Assembly (NCBI GenBank): GCA_017745235.1
Contig: JAGHZU010000019.1
Coordinates: forward strand, 1 to 64,000
Source: Caulobacter sp.
GTDB taxonomy: Bacteria; Pseudomonadota; Alphaproteobacteria; Caulobacterales; Caulobacteraceae
Length of the DNA stretch: 64,000 nucleotides
Direction of reading: 5' to 3'
A program made the position numbers and the translations under genes. Below, piece by piece: positions 10,461-18,683 of this stretch. Position 1 is the stretch's first letter. Each line of letters starts with the position of its first letter. A model generated the notes under the pieces. It saw only the letters and a list, made by a program, of their open reading frames with translations. It ran no database searches and had not been told where the DNA came from.

Positions 10461-11324
10461 TCACACCTGGCAGATGGGGCAGAAGAAGGTCGAGCGACCC
10501 GCCTGGACCTCGCGGGCGATCACCCCCTTGCAGCCCGGCGTCGGACAGGGCTCGCCCTCGCGATCGTAGACACGGAAGCGGTGCTGGAAGTAGCCCAGCG
10601 CCCCGTCGGCGGCGGCGAAGTCCTTCAGGGACGAGCCGCCCACCTCGACGGCCTCGGCCAGCACCGCCTTAATCGCCGCGGCCAGCGGCCCCAGGCGCTT
10701 GCCGGCGATCTGGCCCGAGGGGTTGAACGGCGAAATGTGGGCGCGGTGCAGCGCCTCGCAGACATAGATGTTGCCCAGGCCCGCGACGGTCTTCTGGTCC
10801 AGCAGCAGGGTCTTCGGCCCCTGCTTGCGGCCGGCGAAGGCATGGGCCAGGGTCTTGGCGTCGAAGCCGTCGCCCAGCGGTTCTGGACCCATGGTGGCGA
10901 ACCAGGGGTGACGGTCCAGCCGGTCGGTGGCGATCAGGTCCATGAAGCCGAAGCGCCGGGGATCGTAATAGGTGACCACCGCGCCGTCCTCGGTGTCGAA
11001 GACGATGTGCGCATGCTTGTCGTCGGGCCTCACCTCGCGGGCGAAGTCGCCAGGCCGGATCGCACCTTCCGGCGCGGCGATCTCGAAGCGCCCGGTCATC
11101 CCCAGGTGCATCACCAGGGTGTCGCCCCGGTCCAGCGGGGCCAGAAGGTACTTGGCGCGGCGGTCCAGGCGCAGGATCTTCGCCCCGGTCAGGCGCTGGA
11201 CGAAGCCCTCGGGCAGGGGAAAACGCAGGTCGGGGCGATTGGCGCGCACGCGAGCCAGGCGCGCGCCGCTCAGCACCGGCTCCAGCCCCCGGCGCACGGT
11301 CTCGACTTCAGGCAGTTCGGGCAA
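10461..11324 (-). CDS. mutM: Formamidopyrimidine-DNA glycosylase (8-oxoguanine repair), UUG start
   Basis: Base-excision glycosylase/AP lyase for oxidised purines. The mature enzyme must begin with Pro because its N-terminal amine is the nucleophile, followed by Glu ([13 protein letters not shown]). The codon just before this Pro is TTG at 11324, so translation must start at UUG; upstream in-frame ATGs would leave Pro internal and inactive. The C-terminal zinc finger is visible (PCPTPGC ... FFCPICQV). Length 287 is normal. It diverges from ubiE with about 180 bp between starts. Confidence 0.95.
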   Translation of the reverse strand: MPELPEVETVRRGLEPVLSGARLARVRANRPDLRFPLPEGFVQRLTGAKILRLDRRAKYLLAPLDRGDTLVMHLGMTGRFEIAAPEGAIRPGDFAREVRPDDKHAHIVFDTEDGAVVTYYDPRRFGFMDLIATDRLDRHPWFATMGPEPLGDGFDAKTLAHAFAGRKQGPKTLLLDQKTVAGLGNIYVCEALHRAHISPFNPSGQIAGKRLGPLAAAIKAVLAEAVEVGGSSLKDFAAADGALGYFQHRFRVYDREGEPCPTPGCKGVIAREVQAGRSTFFCPICQV

Positions 11325-11503
11325 GAATGACCTCGGAAATGGACGCTCAATGCGCCCGATATCGGGCATGGCGCGCCGGCTTCCTAGTGCGGCGCGCGCA
11401 AAAGCCCCAACGCGTCGCACGCAAAAGCGATGACGGACGGGCCCGGACAGCTATAAGAGCCTCATACGAGGGGCCGCGGGCCCCGGCGATTTCGAGCGAC
11501 CGC

Positions 11504-12256
11504 ATGACCACCGCCACCTTCGGATTCAAGGACGTCGACGCCTCGGCCAAGGCCGGGCTGGTGCGGGGCGTGTTCGATCGCGTCGCCAAGAACTACGACC
11601 TGATGAACGACGTCATGAGCGGCGGCGTGCATCGGCTCTGGAAGGACGCGGTGGCCGCGCGCCTGAACCCGCAGCCGGGCGAGGTCATCATCGACTGCGC
11701 CGGCGGCACCGGCGACATGGCCCGCCGCTTCGCCAAGATGGCGCGCCAGGCCCAGGAGCGTCGGGGCGGCCCGGACGCGGCCGTGCACATCATCGACTAC
11801 AACGCCGAGATGATCTCCGCCGGGATCGAGAAGGGCGGCGCGCCCGAGATCACCTGGACCGTCGGCGACGCCCAGCGCCTGCCTCTGCCCGACGCCTATG
11901 CCGACGCCTACGTCATCTCGTTCGGCATCCGCAACGTGACCGATATCGACGCGGCCCTGCGCGAGGCGCGCCGCGTGCTCAAGCCGGGCGGCCGATTCCT
12001 GTGCCTGGAGTTCTCCAAGCCGGTGACCGAAGCCCTGGCCAAGGCCTACGACGCCTATTCCTTCAAGCTGATCCCGCAGTTCGGCGAGTGGCTGGCCAAG
12101 GACCGCGACGCCTACCAGTACCTGGTGGAGAGCATCCGTCGCTTCCCCGACCAGAAGACCTTCGCGGGCATGATGGAGAACGCCGGCTTCAAGCGGGTGA
12201 CCGTCACCAACTTCACCGGCGGCGTGGCGGCCCTGCATCAGGGCTGGACGCTGTAG
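11504..12256 (+). CDS. ubiE: Ubiquinone/menaquinone C-methyltransferase UbiE
   Basis: SAM-dependent C-methylation of the benzoquinol ring in ubiquinone synthesis. Motifs: [21 protein letters not shown] at the N-terminus, SAM motif [14 protein letters not shown] and the UbiE signature [12 protein letters not shown]. The ATG at 11504 gives [20 protein letters not shown], 250 residues, the family length. ubiB follows on the same strand, but a remnant rpiB-like frame and 300 bp of non-coding DNA lie between them. Confidence 0.96.
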   Translation: MTTATFGFKDVDASAKAGLVRGVFDRVAKNYDLMNDVMSGGVHRLWKDAVAARLNPQPGEVIIDCAGGTGDMARRFAKMARQAQERRGGPDAAVHIIDYNAEMISAGIEKGGAPEITWTVGDAQRLPLPDAYADAYVISFGIRNVTDIDAALREARRVLKPGGRFLCLEFSKPVTEALAKAYDAYSFKLIPQFGEWLAKDRDAYQYLVESIRRFPDQKTFAGMMENAGFKRVTVTNFTGGVAALHQGWTL

Positions 12257-12260
12257 GGCC

Positions 12261-12587
12261 GTGCGCGTCGCCATCGCGTCGGATCATGCCGCCGTCGCGC
12301 TGAAGGCCGAACTGGCTGCGTGGTTGGCCAGAGAGGGCCATGAGGTGATCGACCTGGGCCCCGCGGGCGACGCAACGGTCGACTATCCTGACTACGGCTA
12401 CAAGCTCGCCGAACATGTCGCCAACGTCCTCGCCCTCGGCGCCCGCCTGGTTGAGCCGGACATGGCCAAGACCTGCATCGCCGCCTTCCTCATCGCCGCC
12501 TTCCTCATCGCCGCCTTCGCCGGCGACCGGCACTCGGCGCGCGTCGACAAGCTCGGCGCGCCGCCGTTTTTGTCCCTGCAGGCCTGA
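12261..12587 (+). pseudogene. Internally deleted ribose-5-phosphate isomerase B remnant
   Basis: Starts at GTG four bases after the ubiE stop. The N-terminal half (MRVAIASDHAAVALKAELAA, then VDYPDYGYKLAEHVA) is a standard RpiB/LacA beginning. It then jumps in frame to the C-terminal segment NVLALGARLVEPDMAK. Compared with the family pattern about 45-50 residues are missing, including the active-site Cys loop (CGSGIGIS) and the substrate-phosphate region. A 15-bp tandem duplication adds AFLIA twice. At 108 residues instead of about 145-150 it cannot be a normal isomerase. It could be a decaying gene or a repurposed short protein; the reading frame is intact. Confidence 0.8.
12483..12512 (+). 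repeat. 15-bp direct tandem duplication in the rpiB remnant
   Basis: GCCTTCCTCATCGCC occurs twice back to back (12483-12497 and 12498-12512), encoding AFLIA-AFLIA, followed by a partial third copy GCCTTCGCC. In-frame slippage is the likely cause. Confidence 0.9.
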
Positions 12588-12887
12588 CGGACGCCCGCCC
12601 GAACTATCCCATTATCAGGAAGTCGAGACAGGCGGTGAACCCACGTTGGCCGTCCAACCTTTTACGGCGCGGTTTGTGAGGGTGAGGAAATGTCGGAGCC
12701 GCTCCGGTCTTCCGATCTCGATGTTTCATAATGCCGCTAGGGCGGGTTCCTGCGCCGCTTTTCGCGGATCGCAAAGGACTGCCGGCGAAACCGGCCTTGA
12801 CCGGAGCGCGCTGAGCGGGCTTTCAGGCCGGGACATGACTTTCTCTCCGTCCTCGCCCACGCCGGCGCCGATCCAGATGCTCGCCGC
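12588..12887. other. 300-bp gap between rpiB remnant and ubiB
   Basis: No supported gene. Frames crossing it are low-complexity shadows. It shows no clear promoter, terminator or RNA gene. It may include degraded sequence left by the event that shortened rpiB. Confidence 0.4.
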
Positions 12888-14399
12888 ATGAGCCGCGCTT
12901 CAGCCTGCCTTCGCATGATCGCCGCCGGCTGGGCCCTGGTCCGGGCCGACGCCCTGATCCCGCGCGAGGTCGAGCCGCTGCTGCCGCCGTCGGCGCGGGC
13001 GGCGGGGCGCGTTCTGCGGCTGTTCGCCGGCGGGGCGGCCCGCAGGGGCCGGCCAGGCGAGCGCCTGGCCCGGGTGCTGGAACGCCAGGGGCCGGCCGCG
13101 ATCAAGATGGGCCAGTTCCTGTCGACGCGGGCCGACATCTTCGGGGCGGCCTTCGCCGAGGACCTGTCGCACCTGAAGGACCGCCTGGCTCCATTCCCGC
13201 TGGCCGTGGCGCGGGCCGAAATCGAACGCGGCCTGGGCCGGCCGATCGACACCCTCTATGCCGATTTCGAGGCTCCGATCGCCGCGGCCTCGCTGGCCCA
13301 GGCCCATCCGGCCGTGCTGCTGGACGGAACCAGAGTGGCGGTGAAGGTGCTGCGGCCCGGCGTCGAGCGTCAGGTGGCGCAGGACAGCGCCGCTCTGCGC
13401 CTGGCCGCCCGTCTGGCCGAGCGCCTTGTTCCGGCCTCGCGTCGCCTGCGCCCGCGCGAATTCGTCGAGGTGGTGATCCGTTCGCTGGACCTTGAGCTGG
13501 ACCTGCGCTTCGAGGCCGCCGGCTGCGCCGAGTTGGGCCAGGCGATGAAGGTCGATCCCTACATGCGCGCGCCCGAGGTGGTGTGGGACGGCGTCGGAAA
13601 GCGCTACCTGACCCTGTCTTGGGCGCCGGGCATGCCGCTGTCGGACCCGGCCGCCCTGGAGCAGGAGAGCCTGGATCGCAAAGCCCTGGCCGAGGCCGTC
13701 ACGCGCGGCTTCCTGGCCCAGGCCCTGGACCACGGCCTGTTCCACGCCGACCTGCACGAGGGCAACCTGTTCGTCAGCGCCCCGTCGGCGATCACGGCCG
13801 TCGATTTCGGCATCCTGGGCCGCCTGGGCCCGGGCGAGCGCAAGTACCTGGCCGAGATCCTCTACGGCTTCCTCAATCGCGACTACGTGCGCGTGGCCCA
13901 GGTGCACTTCGACGCCGGCTACGTGCCCGCTCACCAGGACAAGGACGCCTTCGCCCAGGCCCTGCGCGCGGTGGGCGAGCCGGTCTTCGGTCGCGACGCC
14001 AGCGACGTGTCGATGGGCAAGCTGCTAGCCCAGCTGTTCGAGATCACCGCCCTGTTCGACATGGCCCTGCGGCCCGAGCTGGTGCTGCTGCAGAAGACCA
14101 TGGTCACCGTCGAGGGCGTGGCCCGCCGCATCGACCCATCCCACGACCTGTGGGCCGCCGCCGACCCGGTGGTGCGCCGCTGGATCGCCCGTGAGCTGTC
14201 GCCCGCCGCCAAGGCCCGCGAGTTTGCCGAAGAGGGCCTCCGGGCCCTCCGCGCCCTGGCCCGCCTCGTCGAGACGCCGCCAGTGTCGGCCGAGCCCGCC
14301 AGTGTCGTGGAGACCCGGACCGTCCGGCCGCTGCTGTGGTTCCTGGCCGGCGCCGCGGTGGCCGGCCTGGCGTTCGCGGCCGGGGCCTGGTTGGCCTGA
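12888..14399 (+). CDS. ubiB: UbiB atypical kinase/ATPase for ubiquinone synthesis
   Basis: ABC1/ADCK/UbiB family; needed for ubiquinone synthesis, probably by ATP-driven extraction of lipid intermediates from the membrane. The family KxGQ motif is seen as IKMGQFLSTRADIF, the Ala-rich nucleotide loop as PIAAASLAQAH, the catalytic loop as LFHADLHEGNLFV and the metal-binding VDFGILGRL. A C-terminal transmembrane segment (LLWFLAGAAVAGLAFAAGAW) anchors it. Length 503 fits. Together with ubiE it suggests a ubiquinone locus. Confidence 0.93.
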   Translation: MSRASACLRMIAAGWALVRADALIPREVEPLLPPSARAAGRVLRLFAGGAARRGRPGERLARVLERQGPAAIKMGQFLSTRADIFGAAFAEDLSHLKDRLAPFPLAVARAEIERGLGRPIDTLYADFEAPIAAASLAQAHPAVLLDGTRVAVKVLRPGVERQVAQDSAALRLAARLAERLVPASRRLRPREFVEVVIRSLDLELDLRFEAAGCAELGQAMKVDPYMRAPEVVWDGVGKRYLTLSWAPGMPLSDPAALEQESLDRKALAEAVTRGFLAQALDHGLFHADLHEGNLFVSAPSAITAVDFGILGRLGPGERKYLAEILYGFLNRDYVRVAQVHFDAGYVPAHQDKDAFAQALRAVGEPVFGRDASDVSMGKLLAQLFEITALFDMALRPELVLLQKTMVTVEGVARRIDPSHDLWAAADPVVRRWIARELSPAAKAREFAEEGLRALRALARLVETPPVSAEPASVVETRTVRPLLWFLAGAAVAGLAFAAGAWLA

Positions 14400-14659
14400 G
14401 GCGCTCCCCTGCCCTCTCGACAACGAGTGGGGCGCCGACCAAGGCTGCAACTCCTCACCTCCCATGCTCTTGGCGCGCGGCCCCCTCCCTTTCCCATGGG
14501 TAGAGGGCTTCGATAGACACACGAGCTCGCCCAGGGGCGTTGCGCACCGCCCCTGGGTCCCGGGCCGACGCTCGGCGTCGTCCGGGGTGACGAAGACAAG
14601 GTCAACAGCACGCCCCCTGCCCTCGGCGCCTCCCCCAAGGCGCGCTTGGCTCGCAGGGT

Positions 14660-15229
14660 CTAGCCGTCCCGGGTCTGGTCGCGATCGCGGGAGGCCGTGG
14701 TCCGGCGGTTCTGGCGGCTTTTCTGCTGGTCCCAATAGTCCGGGCCGTCGTCGGGCTTGAACATCGTACGCGGCGCGCCCGCCTTGGTGACCACCGCAAA
14801 GACATTGCCTTTGGGATCATAGATCAAGGTGTCGCCATTGGAGCGCTGCAAGGTCTGAGCGCCTGCCGGCGGCTTGGCCACAAAGGCGTGGGCCTTGCGC
14901 ACATAGTCATCGACATCGGCCGCTCCGAATTCGGCCCCGTAGCGGTCGAAGCTGCGCTGAGCGTTCTCCTCGGCCGTGCGGGTGCGATTGGCCGCCCACA
15001 TCGGCTTGCCCGCCAGCTTGCGCACGGGCGCATCGCGCGGGTCGGATCGACGCTCGGCCTCGGCGTAGGGCGTCGACGAGCGCTCGCTTTCCGGCGTGGC
15101 GTAGGACGCAACATCCCCGCCCTTGGGCGCCTTGACCGCCGAGGCGCCGCCGTCGCAAGCCGCCAGCTCGATCCCCGCCCCCGCCATGACCAGGAACGCC
15201 GCGAAACGCGATGCCAGACGTATCGCCAT
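14660..15229 (-). CDS. Predicted lipoprotein of unknown function
   Basis: I do not recognise a characterised family. The ATG at 15229 is preceded by a GAGGGGG ribosome site at good spacing. The N-terminus is a signal peptide ending in a lipobox (IELAAC) with Cys near residue 25. The mature part is hydrophilic, with an Arg-rich C-terminal tail (SRQNRRTTASRDRDQTRDG) and a central stretch FVAKPPAGAQTLQRSNGDTL. Likely attached to the inner or outer membrane facing the periplasm. An ATG seven codons upstream is possible but lacks a ribosome site. It is divergent from coaBC. Confidence 0.75.
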   Translation of the reverse strand: MAIRLASRFAAFLVMAGAGIELAACDGGASAVKAPKGGDVASYATPESERSSTPYAEAERRSDPRDAPVRKLAGKPMWAANRTRTAEENAQRSFDRYGAEFGAADVDDYVRKAHAFVAKPPAGAQTLQRSNGDTLIYDPKGNVFAVVTKAGAPRTMFKPDDGPDYWDQQKSRQNRRTTASRDRDQTRDG

Positions 15230-15388
15230 GGAAGATTTCCCCCTCTTCATCTCTACTTTGACGAGTAGTGAACGAACGAGGAACGAATGTCGAGTCCCCT
15301 CCCGCGTTTTTGCTCAAGGGGGCTTACGCTGGCGGCCATGTCGCTCTATGCGCCTTTGGGACGAGGCGCGAACCGAAAGGCCGGTGAC

Positions 15389-16591
15389 GTGAGCGACCAA
15401 GCAAAACGGGTTCTTCTGATCGTCGGCGGCGGCGTGGCCGCCTACAAGTCGCTGGAGCTGGTGCGGCTGCTGCGCAAGGCCGGCGTCGGCGTGCGGCCGA
15501 TCCTGACCAAGGCGGGGGCCGAGTTCGTCACCCCCCTCTCCCTCTCGGCCCTGTCCGAGGACAAGGTCTATTCCGAGCTCTTCTCGCTGACCGACGAGGC
15601 CGAGATGGGCCACATCGAGCTGTCGCGCTCGGCGGATCTGGTCGTGGTGGCCCCGGCGACGGCCGACCTGATCGCCAAGTGCGCGAACGGACTGGCCGGC
15701 GACCTGGCCTCGACCACCCTGCTGGCGACGGACAAGCCGGTCCTGATGGCCCCGGCCATGAACGTGCGCATGTGGCTGCAACCCGCGACCCAGCGCAACC
15801 TGGAGACCCTGCGGAAGGACGGCGTGCTGTTCGTCGGCCCCGACGACGGGGCGATGGCCTGCGGCGAGTTTGGCCCCGGGCGCCTGGCCGAACCGCCCGT
15901 GATCTTCGAGGCGATCATGGCCGCGCTGGAAGGTCCGGCCGCCCGTCCATTGACCGGGAGACACGCCCTGGTCACCGCCGGACCGACCTTCGAACCGATC
16001 GATCCGGTGCGCGGCGTCACCAACCGCTCCAGCGGCCGGCAGGGCTACGCGATCGCCGGCGCCCTGGCCAAGCTCGGCGCGCGCGTCACCTTGATCAGCG
16101 GGCCCGTAAGCCTGCCCACGCCGCTGGGCGTCGACCGGGTGGACGTGGAGACCGCCCGAGAGATGCTGGCCGCCTGCCAGGCCGCCCTCCCCGCCGACGT
16201 CGGCGTGTTTGTGGCCGCCGTCGCCGACTGGCGCATCGACGAGGTGTTCGGAACCAAGCTGAAGAAGGACAAGAGCGGCCCGCCGGCCCTGACCTTCGTG
16301 GAAAACCCCGACATCCTGGCCACCCTGTCGGCTACAGGCCCTCAGCGCCCCAAGCTGGTGGTGGGCTTCGCGGCCGAGACCGACCATGTCGAGGAGCACG
16401 CCCGAGCCAAGCTGGCCCGCAAGGGCTGCGACTGGATCATCGCCAACGACGTCACCGAACCCGGCGTGATGGGCGGCGAGGAGAACGCCGTCCTGCTGAT
16501 CTCGCGGGACAAGACCGAACGCTGGACGCGGGCCGCCAAGGATTCCGTGGCCCACGACCTCGCCAAACGCATAGCCGAGAGCCTTTCATGA
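15389..16591 (+). CDS. coaBC: Bifunctional phosphopantothenoylcysteine decarboxylase/synthetase
   Basis: Makes 4'-phosphopantetheine precursor in coenzyme A synthesis. The CoaC flavoprotein half begins [20 protein letters not shown] and holds the PAMNVRMW substrate motif and catalytic [13 protein letters not shown] region; the CoaB half starts near [20 protein letters not shown] and includes the KLKKDK motif. A GTG at 15389 gives 400 residues, the family size, with AAAGG upstream; an ATG at 15338 is an alternative. Its stop overlaps the dut ATG by 4 bp, so the two are translationally coupled. Confidence 0.94.
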   Translation: MSDQAKRVLLIVGGGVAAYKSLELVRLLRKAGVGVRPILTKAGAEFVTPLSLSALSEDKVYSELFSLTDEAEMGHIELSRSADLVVVAPATADLIAKCANGLAGDLASTTLLATDKPVLMAPAMNVRMWLQPATQRNLETLRKDGVLFVGPDDGAMACGEFGPGRLAEPPVIFEAIMAALEGPAARPLTGRHALVTAGPTFEPIDPVRGVTNRSSGRQGYAIAGALAKLGARVTLISGPVSLPTPLGVDRVDVETAREMLAACQAALPADVGVFVAAVADWRIDEVFGTKLKKDKSGPPALTFVENPDILATLSATGPQRPKLVVGFAAETDHVEEHARAKLARKGCDWIIANDVTEPGVMGGEENAVLLISRDKTERWTRAAKDSVAHDLAKRIAESLS

Positions 16592-17043
16592 CCCCGCACA
16601 TCCCCGTCGTCCAACTGGCGCACGCCCATGGCCTGCCCCTGCCCGCCTACGAAACCGTCGGCGCGGCGGGCATGGACCTGCGGGCGGCGGTGGGCGAGGA
16701 CGAGCCCCTGGTGCTGAAGCCAGGCGCGCGGTTCATGGTCCCCACCGGCCTGGCTTTCGCCGTGCCGGCTGGCTTCGAAGCCCAGGTGCGACCGCGCTCT
16801 GGCCTGGCCGCCAAGGCCGGCGTCACCTGCCTGAACACTCCCGGCACCATCGACAGCGACTATCGCGGGGAGGTGAAGGTGATCCTGATCAACCTGGGCG
16901 AGGAAGACTTCACCATCCGCCGGGGCGACCGCATCGCCCAGCTGGTGATCGCTCCGGTCATCCAGGCCGCCTGGACGCCGGTAGCCAGCCTGGACGAAAC
17001 GGCGCGAGGCGCCGGGGGCTTCGGCTCGACCGGGGGTCGTTAA
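16588..17043 (+). CDS. dut: Deoxyuridine 5'-triphosphate nucleotidohydrolase (dUTPase)
   Basis: Hydrolyses dUTP to dUMP, keeping uracil out of DNA and feeding dTMP synthesis. Trimeric dUTPase motifs are all present: [40 protein letters not shown], and the C-terminal glycine-rich [11 protein letters not shown] that closes over the active site. Length 151. Overlaps the end of coaBC by four bases, a common alphaproteobacterial pair. Confidence 0.97.
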   Translation: MTPHIPVVQLAHAHGLPLPAYETVGAAGMDLRAAVGEDEPLVLKPGARFMVPTGLAFAVPAGFEAQVRPRSGLAAKAGVTCLNTPGTIDSDYRGEVKVILINLGEEDFTIRRGDRIAQLVIAPVIQAAWTPVASLDETARGAGGFGSTGGR

Positions 17044-17046
17044 GCG

Positions 17047-17163
17047 CTAGCCGCCGTGCAGCGAGGGGGCCATCACGAGATAGCCTCCGAAGCCGGCGGC
17101 GAAGGCGGCCGCCGCCAGCCACAGCACCGGGCGAAACATCGAGAGCGGACCGGGGGCGTTCAT
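17047..17163 (-). CDS. Small single-pass membrane peptide (38 residues)
   Basis: An ATG at 17163 preceded by a good AAGGAAG ribosome site begins MNAPGPLSMFRPVLWLAAAA and ends LVMAPSLHGG. One transmembrane helix (about residues 11-31) fills most of it. It lies three bases past the dut stop in the opposite direction. Function unknown. The strong ribosome site and the hydrophobic pattern support it, but a chance frame cannot be excluded. Confidence 0.55.
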   Translation of the reverse strand: MNAPGPLSMFRPVLWLAAAAFAAGFGGYLVMAPSLHGG

Positions 17164-17451
17164 GGCGCTTCCTTGATGACGGCGCGGGACCTTGCGGACC
17201 CCGCGTCTGGAAATACGCGCGTCAGGCTCCCCCGGTTGCCCGAACGCTCGAAAATAGTGCCGTGATTCGACTCCGGCGAGAACTGGAGGCCCAGGACACG
17301 CTGAAGCGGCGGCGCTTGAGCATCGCCCTTCCACGCTTCGCCCGGAATAGCGCCAATGCGCTATGGAGCGGACGCTTCCCCCACAGTCGAGATTCAGCCA
17401 ATCCGCATCGCCCCTGGGCTGCGCATCGTTTTGCGACAGATCATTGAATTT

Positions 17452-17467
17452 TGGACGGGTGCGTCCA
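17452..17467. promoter_or_regulatory. Inverted repeat upstream of the efflux operon
   Basis: TGGACG-GGTG-CGTCCA is a perfect 6-bp inverted repeat about 90 bp before the emrA-like start. Its size and position fit an operator for the TetR-family protein encoded at the end of the same operon. Confidence 0.4.
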
Positions 17468-17481
17468 TTTATCCCTTGCCC

Positions 17482-17507
17482 GGGGCGAAAGTCCGATATA
17501 TCGCCCC
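17482..17507. promoter_or_regulatory. Second interrupted palindrome before the efflux operon
   Basis: GGGGCGA (17482-17488) and TCGCCCC (17501-17507) flank a 12-bp spacer, and a perfect 10-bp palindrome CGATATATCG (17494-17503) overlaps its right half. It lies about 50 bp before the emrA-like ATG and is the other candidate TetR operator. The rest of 17164-17451 shows nothing I can support. Confidence 0.4.
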
Positions 17508-17553
17508 CAAATCACACCGGTTCGGGACCGGGTCTGTTCGGGATTTTTGGCTG

Positions 17554-18660
17554 ATGGCCGACGCGTCGAAGAAAAAGCTGGTTCCCCTGATCGTGGGCGG
17601 CGTCGCCGCCGTGGCCCTGATCGTGGGCGGCGGACTGTGGTTCGTCGAGAAGCAGCGCTACGAGACCACCGACAACGCCTTCGTCCAGGCCGACACCGTG
17701 CAGGTGGCGCCGCAGATCTCGGGCTATGTCGCCGAGGTGCTGGTGGCCGACAACCAGCGGGTCGAAGCCGGACAGGTCGTCGCGCGCGTCGATCCCGCCC
17801 CCTTCCAGGCCCGTCTGGACCAGGCGATCGCCAACGCCCAGGCCTTGGACGCGGCGATCAAGAGCGTCGACGACAAGGTCTCGCTGGAACAGGCGATGAT
17901 CGCCCAGCGCGCCGCGGGCGTGACCAGCGCCCAGGCCGACGCCGGTCGGGCCAAGGCCGACCTTGAGCGCTACAACGCCCTGGCCGCCCAAGGCTGGGTC
18001 TCGCAACAGAAGGTCCAGACCGAGCGCGCCGGCGCCAAGCAGTCGGACGCCGCCGTCGCCAGCGCCCAAGCGGCCCTGGAGGCGGAGCGCCGCAGCGCCC
18101 AATCCCTGGGATCGGCCCGCGCCCAGACCGTGGCCCAGGCCGCCGCCGCGCACGCCGCGGTCGAGCAGGCCCGCATCGACCTGGACCGCACCGTGATCCG
18201 CGCGCCCGTGGCCGGCGTGGTCGGCGCCCGCAGCGTGCGGCCCGGCCAGCTGGTCCAGCCGGGCGTGGCCCTGATGTCGGTCGTGCCGGTCGGCCAGGGC
18301 TATGTCGTGGCCAACTTCAAGGAGACCCAGGTCGCACGCCTGCGTGTGGGCCAGCCTGTCGAGATCCATGCCGACGCCTTTGGCAAGCAGGTCATCCGCG
18401 GCAAGCTGGACAGCTTCGCGCCCGCCACCGGCCAGGAGTTCGCCCTGATCCCGGTCGAAAACGCCGTGGGCAACTTCACCAAGATCACCCAGCGCCTGCC
18501 GGTGAAGATCGTGGTCGAGAAGTCGACCCTGGGCTCGGCCCTGCGCCCCGGCCTGTCGGTCGACGTCAAGGTCGACGTGCGCGACCGCTCGGGCCCCTCA
18601 TTCGCCGAAGCCGGTCAGCCCGAAGGCGCCGAATACGCCCAGCGCGGCCAGGCGCGCTGA
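17554..18660 (+). CDS. EmrA-type membrane fusion protein of a multidrug efflux pump
   Basis: HlyD/EmrA periplasmic adaptor linking an inner-membrane MFS pump to an outer-membrane channel. A transmembrane anchor (about residues 11-30, VPLIVGGVAAVALIVGGGLW) is followed by the first lipoyl half (VQVAPQISGYVAEVLVADNQ), a long Ala/Gln-rich coiled coil (about 85-205), the second lipoyl half (RTVIRAPVAGVVGARSVRPG) and a beta-barrel domain. Length 368. First gene of a three-gene unit with the pump gene 23 bp downstream and a TetR regulator. Confidence 0.9.
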   Translation: MADASKKKLVPLIVGGVAAVALIVGGGLWFVEKQRYETTDNAFVQADTVQVAPQISGYVAEVLVADNQRVEAGQVVARVDPAPFQARLDQAIANAQALDAAIKSVDDKVSLEQAMIAQRAAGVTSAQADAGRAKADLERYNALAAQGWVSQQKVQTERAGAKQSDAAVASAQAALEAERRSAQSLGSARAQTVAQAAAAHAAVEQARIDLDRTVIRAPVAGVVGARSVRPGQLVQPGVALMSVVPVGQGYVVANFKETQVARLRVGQPVEIHADAFGKQVIRGKLDSFAPATGQEFALIPVENAVGNFTKITQRLPVKIVVEKSTLGSALRPGLSVDVKVDVRDRSGPSFAEAGQPEGAEYAQRGQAR

Positions 18661-18683
18661 AGCGCCCGGCCCGGATCGCCCCC

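Noticed and set aside
12415-12891. 158-codon frame covering the rpiB remnant and the following gap
   Set aside because: Pro/Ser/Arg-rich shadow in the wrong frame; the RpiB-like frame explains the first part and nothing supports the rest.
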